This document shows positions 23,251-33,600 of a stretch of DNA of 39,737 bases, piece by piece; position 1 is the stretch's first letter, and every line of letters begins with the position of its first letter. The stretch is from Bacteroidales bacterium (GTDB lineage Bacteria; Bacteroidota; Bacteroidia; Bacteroidales; F082), in NCBI GenBank assembly GCA_030690365.1, contig JAUYGX010000036.1, positions 1 through 39,737 on the forward strand, in the 5' to 3' direction. The position numbers and the translations under genes are program-made. Below the pieces are notes generated by a model. The model did not search any database. It saw nothing but the letters and a program-made list of their open reading frames with translations, and was not told the DNA's origin.

Positions 23251-26200
23251 ATGTTAAGGGCTGAGAGGAAGAAAACATCTTTGATTGTTACAGGATTTAT
23301 TTTAATCCTGATAGCCATCGCTTATGTAATCTGGATCAGCAATCAATATCAACATCAGTCGCTCGAAGCTACCAAAGAGAACCTCCTTAGCAAAGCCGAA
23401 AACCTTAAACTGTTTATCGAATCACACCTGAATAAAGATGTTCAGGATCTGGAGGGTGTTTCGCAAAATCATGAAATCACCAACCTCACCAGTAAAACAG
23501 ACCACCATGATCATGATTTCTGTCCGTTAAAAGTGGTTCAGCATGCAAATAACACTGAGTTTGTAGTGGTGGCTTTCCTCGACAAAGATGGGAATATTAA
23601 GCATATTCATTTTGAATCGCAGTTGGATTCGGTCGATCAATTTTCCTTAATTAACCTCCCGGAGGTTTCGCAAGTAATTAAAAACCTAAAACCTGTGATT
23701 GGAAAGAGCTATGCCGGTAAAGGTGAAACCCGGCTGATCAACATTGTTTTTCCGGTTTTTACAGAAGGTGAGTTTTCGGGAGCCATTTTTGTCGCCTATG
23801 ATATAACGGCCTTTTGCAATAAGTACTTCAACACTGTTTATCATCGGGCCAACGCCATTGAAATTACCGATGAAGAAGGCCATTACCTGTTTAATTCACA
23901 ACCCGGCATTCCGGATTTGGGTAACTACCTGGTCAGCAACGATTCCATACCTCCAAATCTGTCCTCAACCGATCGTGAGCAATATGAGATCCTGATACAT
24001 CATGTAAAAAAATACGAAAACAACAGCACAATTGTTACCTATCCTGACAGCAATGGCGATCCCGACCAGGTGGTGCTGGCACATATTCCACTGCTGATTG
24101 GAAAACACCACTACCGCATTTTAGTTTACGACAACCTGAATAAAACCACGCACCCAACCTTTTCTTTTATCAGAAATATATTTTATGTACTAGCCGTTTT
24201 GATAGCTATTTTTATCCTTTTCTGGGTTTTTGGTTGGTCATGGCTACACAATTTTGTCAGGATTAAAAAGGAAGTCACACTGTTGTCGAAAATCTCGCAG
24301 TCGGAAAACAGGTATTGGGAACTTTTCAATGCTTCACCCATCCCAATCGTTGTCCTCACGCCAAGCGGGGTTATCAACATTGGAAACCAACAGTTTCTAA
24401 AATATATTGGTCGTAGCCACATCAGTGAAGTTTTTGGACGAAACCTGACAGATGTAATCCAGTTTACCGATAAACATCAGATAACAAGTTTGTTTCAGAT
24501 GGTAAAACGAAAGATCAGAAAAGAGGGCAATGCCAGTTTGCAGATTTCTTTCTACCATCCCGACGGGAGTTTAAAAACGGGTGAATTCATCGGATCGGAA
24601 TTTAAATTCGATCAACAAAAGAACCTGTTGTGCATCATTAACGACCTCACCGAAAAAAAACTAGCCGAGAATTTAAGTCTCCGGTTTGGCCGAATACTCA
24701 GCAATTCTTTTAATGAAATCTATGTGATCGATGTTCAATCGCACCACTTTCTTCATGCCACCGATGGTGCCTTAAAAAATCTGGGTTACACCATCGAAGA
24801 ACTGCGTAAATTAACGCCCGACCAACTGGTGCAGTTCGGTGAAGGAAATTTTGAAACTGTGATCAAACCTTTGACAGACAGGACGCAGGATCAGTTATTT
24901 TTAGAACTGCTTCTTAAAAGAAAAAACGGACAAGCCTATCCTGTTGAAGTAAGTCTGCAAATTTCACACGAAGAAAATCCGCCTGTTTTCATTGCCATTA
25001 TGCGCGATCTTACCCAGGTAAAGAAAGCTGCTGAAACAATTTCTGTGGAACGATCCAAAGCAATGGAATATCTGGAGCTGGCAGAAGTCATGTTTGTGGC
25101 CCTCGACAAATCAAACATCATTACCTTAATCAACCGAAAGGGCTGCGAAATACTGGGATATACACAGGAAGAGCTGATAGGTAAAAACTGGATTGAAACT
25201 TGTATTCCAAATGAGGCGCGAACGGTGGTCCAGGATAATTTTACATGTATCATTGACGAAGCCCTGATTACCGCAAACAATTTTGAAAACCAGGTAATCA
25301 CCAAACAAAATCAGCATAAGCTAATCTCCTGGCAAAACAAGTCCATTTTAAATGCTTCCGGCGAAATTGCGGGCTTTTTATGCTCAGGAATGGATATTAC
25401 CGATGCCAGAAAACAGGAGTTCGACCTGAAAGAAAGTCAGCGTAAGTACTCAACCTTGATTGGAAACCTCAACGGCATTGTGTACCGCTGCCGGAACAAC
25501 GCCTCCTGGACCATGGAATTTGTCAGCCATGGCATTTTCAAAATGACAGGATATACTCCTGAAGAAATGATTAACAACAGTTCCGTTTCATATATCGACA
25601 TCATTCATCCTGAAGACAGGATCAACGTAAAGACCACCATAAAAGAAGCGCTAAAAAACGATCAGAATTACCAGGTTGAATACAGAATTATTACCAAAAC
25701 CAAACAAACTATCTGGGTAACCGAAATCGGGAAAGGGATTAAAGAAGGGGATAAAACGCAATATCTGGAAGGGTTTATCACAGACATTACCCAACAGAAG
25801 CAAGCCCAGGAAGAGTTGATTATCAGCCAGCTGGAACTTGAAAAAAGCGTTTCCTTATTCAAGGCCCTGTCGGGGGCATCCTTTGAAGCAATCTTTATAT
25901 CGAAACATGGAGTTTGTATTGGTTTGAACCGGACAGCAGAACTTATGTTTGGCTATTCGGAAGAAGAGGCTTTGGGTAAAAAAGACACACAATGGTTTGT
26001 TCCTGAGGATCATGAACGTATAAAACAACGGCTTTTAGGGGGAAGCGAAGAACCCTACGAGGGTACGGCTTTACGTATTGACGGAGAAACATTCCCCTGT
26101 GAAATCAAAACCAGAGTAGCCGAATATCAGGGAAATATGGTGCTTTTTACCTCCATCACGAATATTTCGCGCCGTAAGGAAGCACAAAAAAATCTGCTCG

Positions 26201-27720
26201 AAAGCGAAGCCCGGTACCGGGAGCTCATTCAAAATAACACGTCGGTGATGTTGTTGTTCGACCCGTTGACCGGTGAAATTGTTGAAGCCAACAAAGCCGC
26301 GTGTGCCTTCTACGGATTAACCGAAAAACAATTGAAAGAAACCCGCATATTCGATCTCAACACGCTCGACCAGAAAGAAATTGAAAAAGAACTGTCGAAA
26401 CTAAAATCAGGAGAGAAGAGCTATTTCGTATTTAAACATTATACGGCTCGTGGAATTATTAAAGATGTTGAACTCTACACCGGGCAGATAAACTATCGGG
26501 GAAGGATGTTGTATTTTAGTGTAATTCACGACATTACAGAAAAACTCCAAAACCAGCGCGATTTAATAAGGGCCAAAGAAAAAGCTGAAGAGAGCGATAA
26601 ACTCAAATCGGCCTTTCTGGCCAATATGTCGCATGAGATCCGCACTCCCATGAATGCCATTCTTGGATTTTCGCAGTTGCTCACCGACTCCGACACCACA
26701 CCTGATGAAATGACTAACTACATACAAATCATCAACCAGTCGGGCCAACAATTGCTTGAACTTATCGACGACATCATTAAAATCAGTCAGATTGAAGCCG
26801 GGATCATCACCCTCAATTATCAGGAAACCAATTTAACAGCCTTGCTGAACGAGATGCAGGCCCTTTTTTCGCTTCAGGTAAAACAAAAAGAAATCGATTT
26901 AAACCTGGTTTTTCCCACCGATCCTATAAAAACGATCTATACAGACCCGGCGCGTTTAAAACAAGTACTCATCAATTTATTGAGTAATGCCGTTAAATTT
27001 ACCCATCAGGGAGGAGTGAGTTTTGGCTATGTCCGCGAAGGCGATCACCTGAAGTTTTATGTTCAGGACAGTGGAATTGGAATAAACACCACACATCACA
27101 AGTTGATTTTCGACCGGTTTATGCAGGTCAGGCAAAACAAGAATAAACTTTATGGAGGCACGGGCATCGGGCTAAGCATTTCCAAGGCTTTGGTCGAAAA
27201 AATGAACGGGACAATCTGGCTTACATCAGAAGAATCGAAGGGTACTACTTTTTATTTTACATTGCCCATTGCCGGGGAAATTGACGACAATAAACACAAA
27301 GCGATCGAAATTGTGACACACCAGCCGGTGGATATATTACGAAACAAACATATTTTAATTGTGGAGGACGACGAAAGCAACCGCAGTTTGCTGGTGTTGT
27401 TTCTAAAATCAGCGCATGTGATTTTACATTTTGCAGAAAACGGGATCGAAGCCATCGAACAAGTGAAACAGGTACCCGGGATTGCAGCCGTGCTGATGGA
27501 CATCAAAATGCCGGGGATGGGCGGAATTGAGGCGACCATTGAAATTAAAAAACTTCGGCCCGGGCTACCCGTCATCATCCAGACGGCCTACGCCATGGCC
27601 AATGAAAAGGAAGAAGCACTGAAGGCGGGAAGCAATGCCTATCTGGCAAAACCCCTGGAACGACAAGCGCTGATCAACGAACTCATCTTACAAATAACAA
27701 AATCTGAAACCCAAGGGTGA
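23251..27720 (+). CDS. Multi-PAS hybrid histidine kinase with terminal receiver domain
   Basis: 1489 residues from the ATG at 23251 (an in-frame GTG at 23197 would add 18). Order: transmembrane helix (about 10-30), a large periplasmic sensor (about 31-305) with a His-rich loop DHHDHDFC, a second helix (about 307-332), about six PAS domains (roughly 350-1100, joined by recurring ITDITQQKQ-type linkers), HisKA with phospho-acceptor His1128 (MSHEIRTPMNAILGF), HATPase (LINLLSNAVKF, GGTGIGLSIS), and a receiver with EDDES and phospho-acceptor Asp1417 (LMDIKMPGMGG). It is likely a relay sensor; the signal is unknown. No regulator gene is adjacent. Position after citF suggests, but does not show, a link to citrate. 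Confidence 0.93.
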   Translation: MLRAERKKTSLIVTGFILILIAIAYVIWISNQYQHQSLEATKENLLSKAENLKLFIESHLNKDVQDLEGVSQNHEITNLTSKTDHHDHDFCPLKVVQHANNTEFVVVAFLDKDGNIKHIHFESQLDSVDQFSLINLPEVSQVIKNLKPVIGKSYAGKGETRLINIVFPVFTEGEFSGAIFVAYDITAFCNKYFNTVYHRANAIEITDEEGHYLFNSQPGIPDLGNYLVSNDSIPPNLSSTDREQYEILIHHVKKYENNSTIVTYPDSNGDPDQVVLAHIPLLIGKHHYRILVYDNLNKTTHPTFSFIRNIFYVLAVLIAIFILFWVFGWSWLHNFVRIKKEVTLLSKISQSENRYWELFNASPIPIVVLTPSGVINIGNQQFLKYIGRSHISEVFGRNLTDVIQFTDKHQITSLFQMVKRKIRKEGNASLQISFYHPDGSLKTGEFIGSEFKFDQQKNLLCIINDLTEKKLAENLSLRFGRILSNSFNEIYVIDVQSHHFLHATDGALKNLGYTIEELRKLTPDQLVQFGEGNFETVIKPLTDRTQDQLFLELLLKRKNGQAYPVEVSLQISHEENPPVFIAIMRDLTQVKKAAETISVERSKAMEYLELAEVMFVALDKSNIITLINRKGCEILGYTQEELIGKNWIETCIPNEARTVVQDNFTCIIDEALITANNFENQVITKQNQHKLISWQNKSILNASGEIAGFLCSGMDITDARKQEFDLKESQRKYSTLIGNLNGIVYRCRNNASWTMEFVSHGIFKMTGYTPEEMINNSSVSYIDIIHPEDRINVKTTIKEALKNDQNYQVEYRIITKTKQTIWVTEIGKGIKEGDKTQYLEGFITDITQQKQAQEELIISQLELEKSVSLFKALSGASFEAIFISKHGVCIGLNRTAELMFGYSEEEALGKKDTQWFVPEDHERIKQRLLGGSEEPYEGTALRIDGETFPCEIKTRVAEYQGNMVLFTSITNISRRKEAQKNLLESEARYRELIQNNTSVMLLFDPLTGEIVEANKAACAFYGLTEKQLKETRIFDLNTLDQKEIEKELSKLKSGEKSYFVFKHYTARGIIKDVELYTGQINYRGRMLYFSVIHDITEKLQNQRDLIRAKEKAEESDKLKSAFLANMSHEIRTPMNAILGFSQLLTDSDTTPDEMTNYIQIINQSGQQLLELIDDIIKISQIEAGIITLNYQETNLTALLNEMQALFSLQVKQKEIDLNLVFPTDPIKTIYTDPARLKQVLINLLSNAVKFTHQGGVSFGYVREGDHLKFYVQDSGIGINTTHHKLIFDRFMQVRQNKNKLYGGTGIGLSISKALVEKMNGTIWLTSEESKGTTFYFTLPIAGEIDDNKHKAIEIVTHQPVDILRNKHILIVEDDESNRSLLVLFLKSAHVILHFAENGIEAIEQVKQVPGIAAVLMDIKMPGMGGIEATIEIKKLRPGLPVIIQTAYAMANEKEEALKAGSNAYLAKPLERQALINELILQITKSETQG

Positions 27721-27759
27721 ATCTTTTTTAAATACTGACTATCAGGATAGTGAGTTGTT

Positions 27760-29112
27760 TCACTTAAACTTCTTAAGGATTTTATAGATTATTTCCGTTT
27801 TCTTTTTCAGGAGTTTAGCCGACTTTGCTTCAGCCAGAAATCGCAGATATGGCTCAGTATTCGACGGTCGGATGTTAAACCACCAATCAGGGAACTCCAG
27901 GCGATAACCATCGAAATCGAGCAGCTTTTCAGGGGGTTCGTGGGCATTGAAATAATCCACAACCGCTTCCATAGCTTGCTCCTTTTCTTTGATTTTGAAA
28001 TTAACTTCTCCTGTATTGGCATAGGCAGAAATTTCATCGATAAGTTGAGAAAAAGTTTGTCCGTTTGCCTTGGCTTCGAGTACAATGTTCAACACCAGCA
28101 AGGCAGCCAGTAAACCACTATCAGAATAATAAAAATCCCTGAAGTAATAGTGCCCTGCCAGCTCGCCTCCATAAATACCTTCCAATTCCTTAAGTTTAGT
28201 GGCTCCAAAGGCCCTTCCAACCCGCCAGATATCAACCTCCACGTTATAGCGATGCAGATATTCGGCTACAGCCTTCGAGGTTCTGATATCCTGAACCACC
28301 CGGCCGGTTTCGTGTCGTTGACCAAAAAAATAGTTGCCTAACAAGGCAATGATCAGGTCAGGAGAAATGAACCGGGATTTCTCATCAATAAACATCACCC
28401 GATCGGCATCGCCATCGAAAATAACACCTGCATCACAACTAAAAGCTGCTACGGCTTTTTCAATTTCCTCACGGTTTTCAGCTTCCAGCGGATTGGGTTC
28501 ATGGGCCGGAAAACGACCATCAGGCTGCAAATTCAGATACCGAACCTTCGATCCAAACAATTGTTGTGCAAACAATCCGGCCATCCCGTTTGAACAATCG
28601 ATGGCCAGATTTAGGGCAGAATAATCCTGTTTGTATTGCTCCAGAAATTGCAAATAGGCCGCTGAATAATCCTTTTGGTACAAACTACCCTGAAGACGTG
28701 GTATCACAGGTTCAGAACCGGCAACCAGCGATTCCAGCCGGTCCAATCCGTCGGTATAGCCAATGGGACTTACATTTGGGCCGGAGAACTTCAAACCATT
28801 GTATTCCTTCGGATTATGCGATGCCGTGATCATAATAGAACCATCGAATTCGTACTTTCCATTTCCCCAATAGTTCATGGGAGTAGTGGTTATTCCTGCA
28901 TCGTACACATCCACTCCGGCAAAACGAAGTCCATCACACAACGCCTGAAACATCTCCTCCGACGACAACCGTACATCACGGCCAACCAAAACCGACTTTA
29001 CCTGAAAAACCTGGTTGTAAAAGTATCCAATGCGATAAACCATTTCGGTGTTTAGGTCTACACCCCATTTTCCACGAATATCATATGCTTTAAAAGCCTC
29101 CATAATCATCAT
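27760..29112 (-). CDS. Phosphomannomutase / phosphoglucomutase family protein
   Basis: 450 residues of the alpha-D-phosphohexomutase superfamily. FKAYDIRG at the start, the phosphoserine loop ITASHNPKEYNGLK, the metal loop FDGDADRVM, the sugar loop GGELAGHYYF (usually GEMSGH) and the phosphate loop RPSNTEPYLRF are all present in order. It interconverts hexose 1- and 6-phosphates for nucleotide-sugar and glycan synthesis. The ATG used at 29112 gives MMIMEAFK; ATG at 29103 is equally good. It lies 38 bp downstream of hutI on the same strand with no terminator between them and is probably co-transcribed, although the pathways are unrelated. Confidence 0.93.
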   Translation of the reverse strand: MMIMEAFKAYDIRGKWGVDLNTEMVYRIGYFYNQVFQVKSVLVGRDVRLSSEEMFQALCDGLRFAGVDVYDAGITTTPMNYWGNGKYEFDGSIMITASHNPKEYNGLKFSGPNVSPIGYTDGLDRLESLVAGSEPVIPRLQGSLYQKDYSAAYLQFLEQYKQDYSALNLAIDCSNGMAGLFAQQLFGSKVRYLNLQPDGRFPAHEPNPLEAENREEIEKAVAAFSCDAGVIFDGDADRVMFIDEKSRFISPDLIIALLGNYFFGQRHETGRVVQDIRTSKAVAEYLHRYNVEVDIWRVGRAFGATKLKELEGIYGGELAGHYYFRDFYYSDSGLLAALLVLNIVLEAKANGQTFSQLIDEISAYANTGEVNFKIKEKEQAMEAVVDYFNAHEPPEKLLDFDGYRLEFPDWWFNIRPSNTEPYLRFLAEAKSAKLLKKKTEIIYKILKKFK

Positions 29113-29150
29113 TTAATTTGTTTGTTACAAGTTTTGAATGTCATTTTCAT

Positions 29151-30416
29151 TTAATCTGTAGTTTGAACTTCACCATTTAATATTACAAGGTCTACTTTGT
29201 TCGATCCAAAGGCATAGGGCATAAATTCATACGACGGTATTTCTTTGGTAATAAACACATTGGCCTTTTTTCCAAGGGCGATACTGCCAAGTTCATGGCT
29301 TAAACCCATAGCATATGCTGTATTGATGGTGGTGGCATGAATGGCTTCTTCGGGCAACATTTTATATAGAATACTTGCCATGGACAATATTAACTGCATA
29401 TTGCCGGAAGGAGCAGAACCCGGATTAAAATCGCTGGCCAATGCCACAGGCAATCCGGCATCAATCATTTTGCGCACGGGGGCATATACCATTCCCAAAA
29501 AAAAGGCAGCACCCGGGAGTACGGTGGGCATAGTATCCGAATGAAGCAATGCTTCTATTTCATCTTCACCGGTATACTCCAGGTGATCAACCGACAAGGC
29601 TCCAAATTTTACTCCGGCCTGAATGCCACCGCTGTAATCCAGTTCATTGGCATGAATTTTTCCTCTCAACCCATATTTTAATCCGGCTTCCAGAATGCGC
29701 TCTGTATCACCTACAGTAAAGAAACCTTTGTCGCAAAAAACGTCCACAAAATCGGCCAGCCCCTCTTCTGCCACCCGGGGAAGCATCTCATTAACCACCA
29801 AATCAACATATTTAGTTTGATGACCCCGGTATTCGAGTGGGATAGAATGTGCACCCAAAAAAGTAGCTTTTATGGTCAACGGCGACAATTCCTTGAGTTT
29901 TCTGATGACACAGAGCATCTTCAATTCTCCCTCCAAATCAAGACCATAACCACTTTTTATTTCCACGGCACCTGTACCATATTGGATAATTTCTGTCAGC
30001 CTTTTTAACGAAGACTCCAGCAGGTCCTCTTCGCTCATTTCTTTTAATCGCCTGGCGGTATTGAGAATGCCACCACCACGAGCTGCAATTTCTTCATACG
30101 ACAACCCTCTGATCTTATCAATATATTCAATTTCGCGCGAAGCGGGATAAACCAGGTGGGTGTGTGAATCGACAAACGATGGAAAAACCATTTTTCCGGT
30201 GGCATCTATTTCGAGTAAATCAGGTGTTTGCTTAACCACCGAAAACCGGTCGAATGTGGCCATGTTCCCAAAACCGGCGATGATGCCGGATTCGATATAT
30301 AGCCAGGCATTTTTGATGGTGCGGATCTTAGCCATATCCTGCCCACTGAATTTCAAAACGGTACGGTCGGTAATTTGAACCAGTTCGTTAATATTTATAA
30401 TGAGAATGTCTGACAT
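29151..30416 (-). CDS. hutI: Imidazolonepropionase
   Basis: 421 residues of the amidohydrolase superfamily. Metal ligands in FVDSHTHLVYPASRE, GAHSIP, KIHANELDYSGGI and ALASDFNPGSAPS all fit HutI. The enzyme hydrolyses 4-imidazolone-5-propionate to N-formimino-glutamate in histidine degradation. Other hut genes (hutH, hutU, ftcD) are not in the window. It is the first gene of a unit with the phosphohexomutase. Confidence 0.95.
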   Translation of the reverse strand: MSDILIININELVQITDRTVLKFSGQDMAKIRTIKNAWLYIESGIIAGFGNMATFDRFSVVKQTPDLLEIDATGKMVFPSFVDSHTHLVYPASREIEYIDKIRGLSYEEIAARGGGILNTARRLKEMSEEDLLESSLKRLTEIIQYGTGAVEIKSGYGLDLEGELKMLCVIRKLKELSPLTIKATFLGAHSIPLEYRGHQTKYVDLVVNEMLPRVAEEGLADFVDVFCDKGFFTVGDTERILEAGLKYGLRGKIHANELDYSGGIQAGVKFGALSVDHLEYTGEDEIEALLHSDTMPTVLPGAAFFLGMVYAPVRKMIDAGLPVALASDFNPGSAPSGNMQLILSMASILYKMLPEEAIHATTINTAYAMGLSHELGSIALGKKANVFITKEIPSYEFMPYAFGSNKVDLVILNGEVQTTD

Positions 30417-30828
30417 ATGAGGTACTTTTTACTTCTTTCCGGTACAAAAAACATGCGTTCATCTGACCTAATTTATTATCAATATAAATATCCTGATGAA
30501 AATCACCATAAACGAATTCTAAAAGCAACAAAAACGCAACTTCAACCCAAATATTACACAAAATAGCAAAATTAAACTACCTTCAACCTGATTTTATATT
30601 ATTGTTTATCAGTTTTTTATGGTTTTTGGGTTTAATAAATCCAGATACAAAAATAGTAAATCCCTGAAAATACACGCTACGCCTTTTTCAAATACAAGGT
30701 CCAATTAACTGACAATCATACAACCAAAAGTTCAATTTTTTTGTCCTCACACTAATTTAGTTCCAACATTTTATTTTAAAATTAGGTATATTTGCCACCA
30801 ATAATCGTAACAACATAATTAAATACTT
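30417..30828. other. AT-rich divergent intergenic region
   Basis: 412 bp, very AT-rich, between divergent hutI and the C10 peptidase gene. No gene and no repeat is seen. It carries the promoter at 30787-30794 on the right. A clear -7 box for hutI was not found. Confidence 0.55.
30787..30794 (+). promoter_or_regulatory. -7 box of the C10 peptidase gene
   Basis: TATATTTG matches TAnnTTTG exactly, 35 bp before the ATG. Confidence 0.55.
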
Positions 30829-32916
30829 ATGAAATCAAAAGTTTTACTTAGCATTATTATCCTAATTGCACTGACAGCCAGTCTGTTTGCGAAAAATATT
30901 TCAATATCCACCGCCGAAAAGGTAGCTGTAAATTTCTTTTTTGAGAAATCAGCCCAATATGGTGAACCCATCAACTATTATGACTTGAGTATTAAAGAAT
31001 CGTATTTAGTTAATCAGGCTTATTACGTTGTAAATTTTGAAAATGGATGGATTGTTGTTGCTGCCGACGATGTAATGGTTCCTGTATTGGGTTATAATTA
31101 CACCGGATCGTTTCCTGCATTAAGCGAACAAGAGGAAAATTTCCTCAGCTATATGCAAAATTATATCGATCAGGCACAATATGTTAAGGACAACAACCTG
31201 ACTTCTGACAATGAAACCATGCAGCTTTGGCAGCAATTGCTCACCAACGAACCTACAACCCTAAACCTCCGTGGCGACCGCGCTGTAGAGCCATTACTTA
31301 CCTCCATATGGAACCAGGACGACCCATACAATATGATGTGCCCTGAAGACCCTGCCGGACCTGGTGGTCACGTGTATGTGGGTTGTGTGGCAACTGCCAT
31401 GTCGATGATCATGCATTACTGGAGATATCCTCTACAAGGAAGTGGTCAGCACAGTTACTACATTTATCCTTATGGAACACAATCTGTAAACTATGGTGCC
31501 ACCACCTACAACTGGGATGGAATGCAGGATGCCATCAACAACAAGTATATCTGGGAAATGGCCAAAATTGGTTATCATGCGGCAGTAAGTGTTGATATGG
31601 GATTTGCTGCCGATGGTTCAGGCGCCTATAGTACGGACGTTCCTGAAGCTTTAATCTCCCATTTTGGTTACAGTCCTACGACCCAGTACATTCAAAGATC
31701 AAGTTACACCGCACCAGTCTGGACTGACATTGTAAAAGGCGAAATTGACGCTGGTCGTCCGATTTACTATTCAGGTCGCTCCAGTGAAGGTGGACATGCT
31801 TTTGGATGCGATGGTTATCAGGATGGTACCTATTTCCATTTTAACTTTGGATGGAGTGGTTCCGGAAACGGATACTACACACTCAGTGATGTGAACGGCT
31901 ACTCTCAACAACAGGGCTTGGTTCGTAACTTTTTCCCTGCCGATGCAAACTACCCTTACGTGGCGAGTGGTTTAAAAGAATTAACAACCTTCGCAGGTTC
32001 ATTTACTGATGGAAGTGGTCCTATCGAAAATTATCCTTCCGGAATGAATGCTCAATGGTTAATCAGTCCACAAACTGAACAAGATTCCGTAACAAAAATT
32101 GATCTGCACTTCGTTCAGTTTAATACAGCTGCAAGTGATGTGGTTAGATTTTATGATGGAAACAGCACCAGTGCTCCATTACTGGGAGAATTTTCAGGTA
32201 ATACAATTCCTGATAATCTGACTTCTACAGGAAATGAAGTATTGGTAACATTTACCACTACAGGAACCAGCGAAGGATTTAAAATTGAATACACCAGTAC
32301 ACTACCAACCTATTGTACAGGTTCACAGGTCTTAGCTGATGCTACGGGTACCATTACAGACGGAAGTGGAAGTTTCTACTATAGCAACCAAGCCACCTGT
32401 ATCTATATGATTCAACATCCTGAAGGAGTACGTTACCACTTGGAGTTTACTGAATTCGACACCGAAGCCGACAAAGATATACTGACTATTTATAACGGAA
32501 GCGGCCAATTAATTGGAAAATATTCAGGAAATACAGTTCCGGACCCCATCGACCTGGAAACCGATATGATCTATATGACCTGGGGAAGCAACCCCTACAT
32601 AAATAATACTGGTTGGTCGATAACTTATTCTATTGATGGTGTTGGGGTAAATGAACAATCCGTGTTTGAGAACCTGTCGGTATATCCCAATCCTACAAAC
32701 GGACAATTGCGTCTCAGCTTTGGCGCAGAAAAGGTTGGTAAACTACAGATCAGACTGACCAATATCAGTGGACAGGTAGTAGTAAACGAACAACTGGGTG
32801 CATTTAACGGAAATTATTCAAACACATTTGACCTGAGCGATCAGGCAAAGGGTGTTTATTTGTTGAGCATTATCAGTGATAAAGGCAAAACCGACCGAAA
32901 GATCGTTTTACAATAG
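30829..32916 (+). CDS. Secreted C10-family cysteine peptidase with two CUB domains and T9SS sorting domain
   Basis: 695 residues. Signal peptide (KVLLSIIILIALTASLFA); propeptide like streptopain inhibitors (about 22-140); C10 catalytic domain (about 145-385) with nucleophile Cys186 in VGCVATAMSMIMHYW and His323 in EGGHAFGCDGY, plus the FGWSGSGNGYY block; two CUB-like domains (about 393-505 and 508-605); and a C-terminal T9SS type A domain from LSVYPNPTNGQ to KIVLQ. It should be exported, activated by prodomain removal and held at the cell surface to digest proteins. C10 relatives include streptopain and interpain. Followed by a strong terminator. Confidence 0.92.
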   Translation: MKSKVLLSIIILIALTASLFAKNISISTAEKVAVNFFFEKSAQYGEPINYYDLSIKESYLVNQAYYVVNFENGWIVVAADDVMVPVLGYNYTGSFPALSEQEENFLSYMQNYIDQAQYVKDNNLTSDNETMQLWQQLLTNEPTTLNLRGDRAVEPLLTSIWNQDDPYNMMCPEDPAGPGGHVYVGCVATAMSMIMHYWRYPLQGSGQHSYYIYPYGTQSVNYGATTYNWDGMQDAINNKYIWEMAKIGYHAAVSVDMGFAADGSGAYSTDVPEALISHFGYSPTTQYIQRSSYTAPVWTDIVKGEIDAGRPIYYSGRSSEGGHAFGCDGYQDGTYFHFNFGWSGSGNGYYTLSDVNGYSQQQGLVRNFFPADANYPYVASGLKELTTFAGSFTDGSGPIENYPSGMNAQWLISPQTEQDSVTKIDLHFVQFNTAASDVVRFYDGNSTSAPLLGEFSGNTIPDNLTSTGNEVLVTFTTTGTSEGFKIEYTSTLPTYCTGSQVLADATGTITDGSGSFYYSNQATCIYMIQHPEGVRYHLEFTEFDTEADKDILTIYNGSGQLIGKYSGNTVPDPIDLETDMIYMTWGSNPYINNTGWSITYSIDGVGVNEQSVFENLSVYPNPTNGQLRLSFGAEKVGKLQIRLTNISGQVVVNEQLGAFNGNYSNTFDLSDQAKGVYLLSIISDKGKTDRKIVLQ

Positions 32917-32934
32917 ACCAAAAACCTATAAACT

Positions 32935-32970
32935 AAAAAGAGCGGATCGAGATGATCCGCTCTTTTTTTT
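32935..32970 (+). terminator. Intrinsic terminator of the C10 peptidase gene
   Basis: AAAGAGCGGATC pairs perfectly with GATCCGCTCTTT around GAGAT, then a T run. Confidence 0.92.
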
Positions 32971-33015
32971 GCTCAATGATGTAGTTTTAGTATCTAAACC
33001 AACTCCACATATCGA

Positions 33016-33477
33016 TTAGTTTTCTAAACGAACAGCCACTTCCGACAATAGTTCATTTACTAATTTATTTTCGGGTTGCCCTTGCTGGCAGATCAACATT
33101 TTCTTCTGAAACTGATAGCAGGTCATGTGGCGCAACTTTACCTGACGACTAAGCTCATATGACGAGATGTCAGGAATGTGACACAGGAGCAACGACAGCT
33201 CGATGGCGCTTTTTAATGAAAACCGGCAATGGTGAAAAATGGTGTGTGCCGTAGCCGATTCTTCCCGTTTGCAGGTGGTACATCTACGCGATGTAACTGA
33301 TTTTCCGTGACACCAGTTGGTGTGGCCGCAATGCCGGCACACAAATCCTTCTTTCCACTTTAGTTGCGCCAACAGATCAAGACAATGCTCCTCATCCGGA
33401 AATACCGATGTGAATTTCTCAATAAGAATTGCAGCATTTTTTATCTTTTCTGCCTTTTCGTTCATAATATTTACCAA
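33016..33477 (-). CDS. Stand-alone IS1595-type zinc-ribbon protein
   Basis: 153 residues. It resembles the N-terminal zinc-ribbon and helical region of IS1595-family transposases: FPDEEHCLDLLAQLKWKEGFVC, zinc ligands Cys47-Cys50 (CRHC) and Cys66-Cys69 (CTTC), then ATAHTIFHHCRFSLKSAIELS. The DDE nuclease domain that normally follows is absent, there are no terminal inverted repeats, and the frame ends cleanly. It may be a decayed transposase, or a domain kept as a DNA-binding regulator; the good promoter and intact frame favour the latter slightly. It is divergent from the lipoprotein thioredoxin gene. Confidence 0.75.
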   Translation of the reverse strand: MVNIMNEKAEKIKNAAILIEKFTSVFPDEEHCLDLLAQLKWKEGFVCRHCGHTNWCHGKSVTSRRCTTCKREESATAHTIFHHCRFSLKSAIELSLLLCHIPDISSYELSRQVKLRHMTCYQFQKKMLICQQGQPENKLVNELLSEVAVRLEN

Positions 33478-33514
33478 CTTTGTTAAATACTTTTTTTTGG
33501 AACAAGAATTGATG

Positions 33515-33522
33515 CAAAGATA
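33515..33522 (-). promoter_or_regulatory. -7 box of the zinc-ribbon gene
   Basis: TATCTTTG on the minus strand fits TAnnTTTG, 37 bp before the MVNIM start. It lies close to the divergent box at 33555, so the two promoters share one short region. Confidence 0.5.
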
Positions 33523-33554
33523 ACAAAGTGATACTAATGTGATACATTTTATTG

Positions 33555-33562
33555 TATATTTG
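33555..33562 (+). promoter_or_regulatory. -7 box of the tandem thioredoxin genes
   Basis: TATATTTG matches TAnnTTTG, 38 bp before the ATG at 33601. Confidence 0.55.
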
Positions 33563-33600
33563 CAGAAATTTTTAACTAAAGAAATCTTATCAAACTAAAT

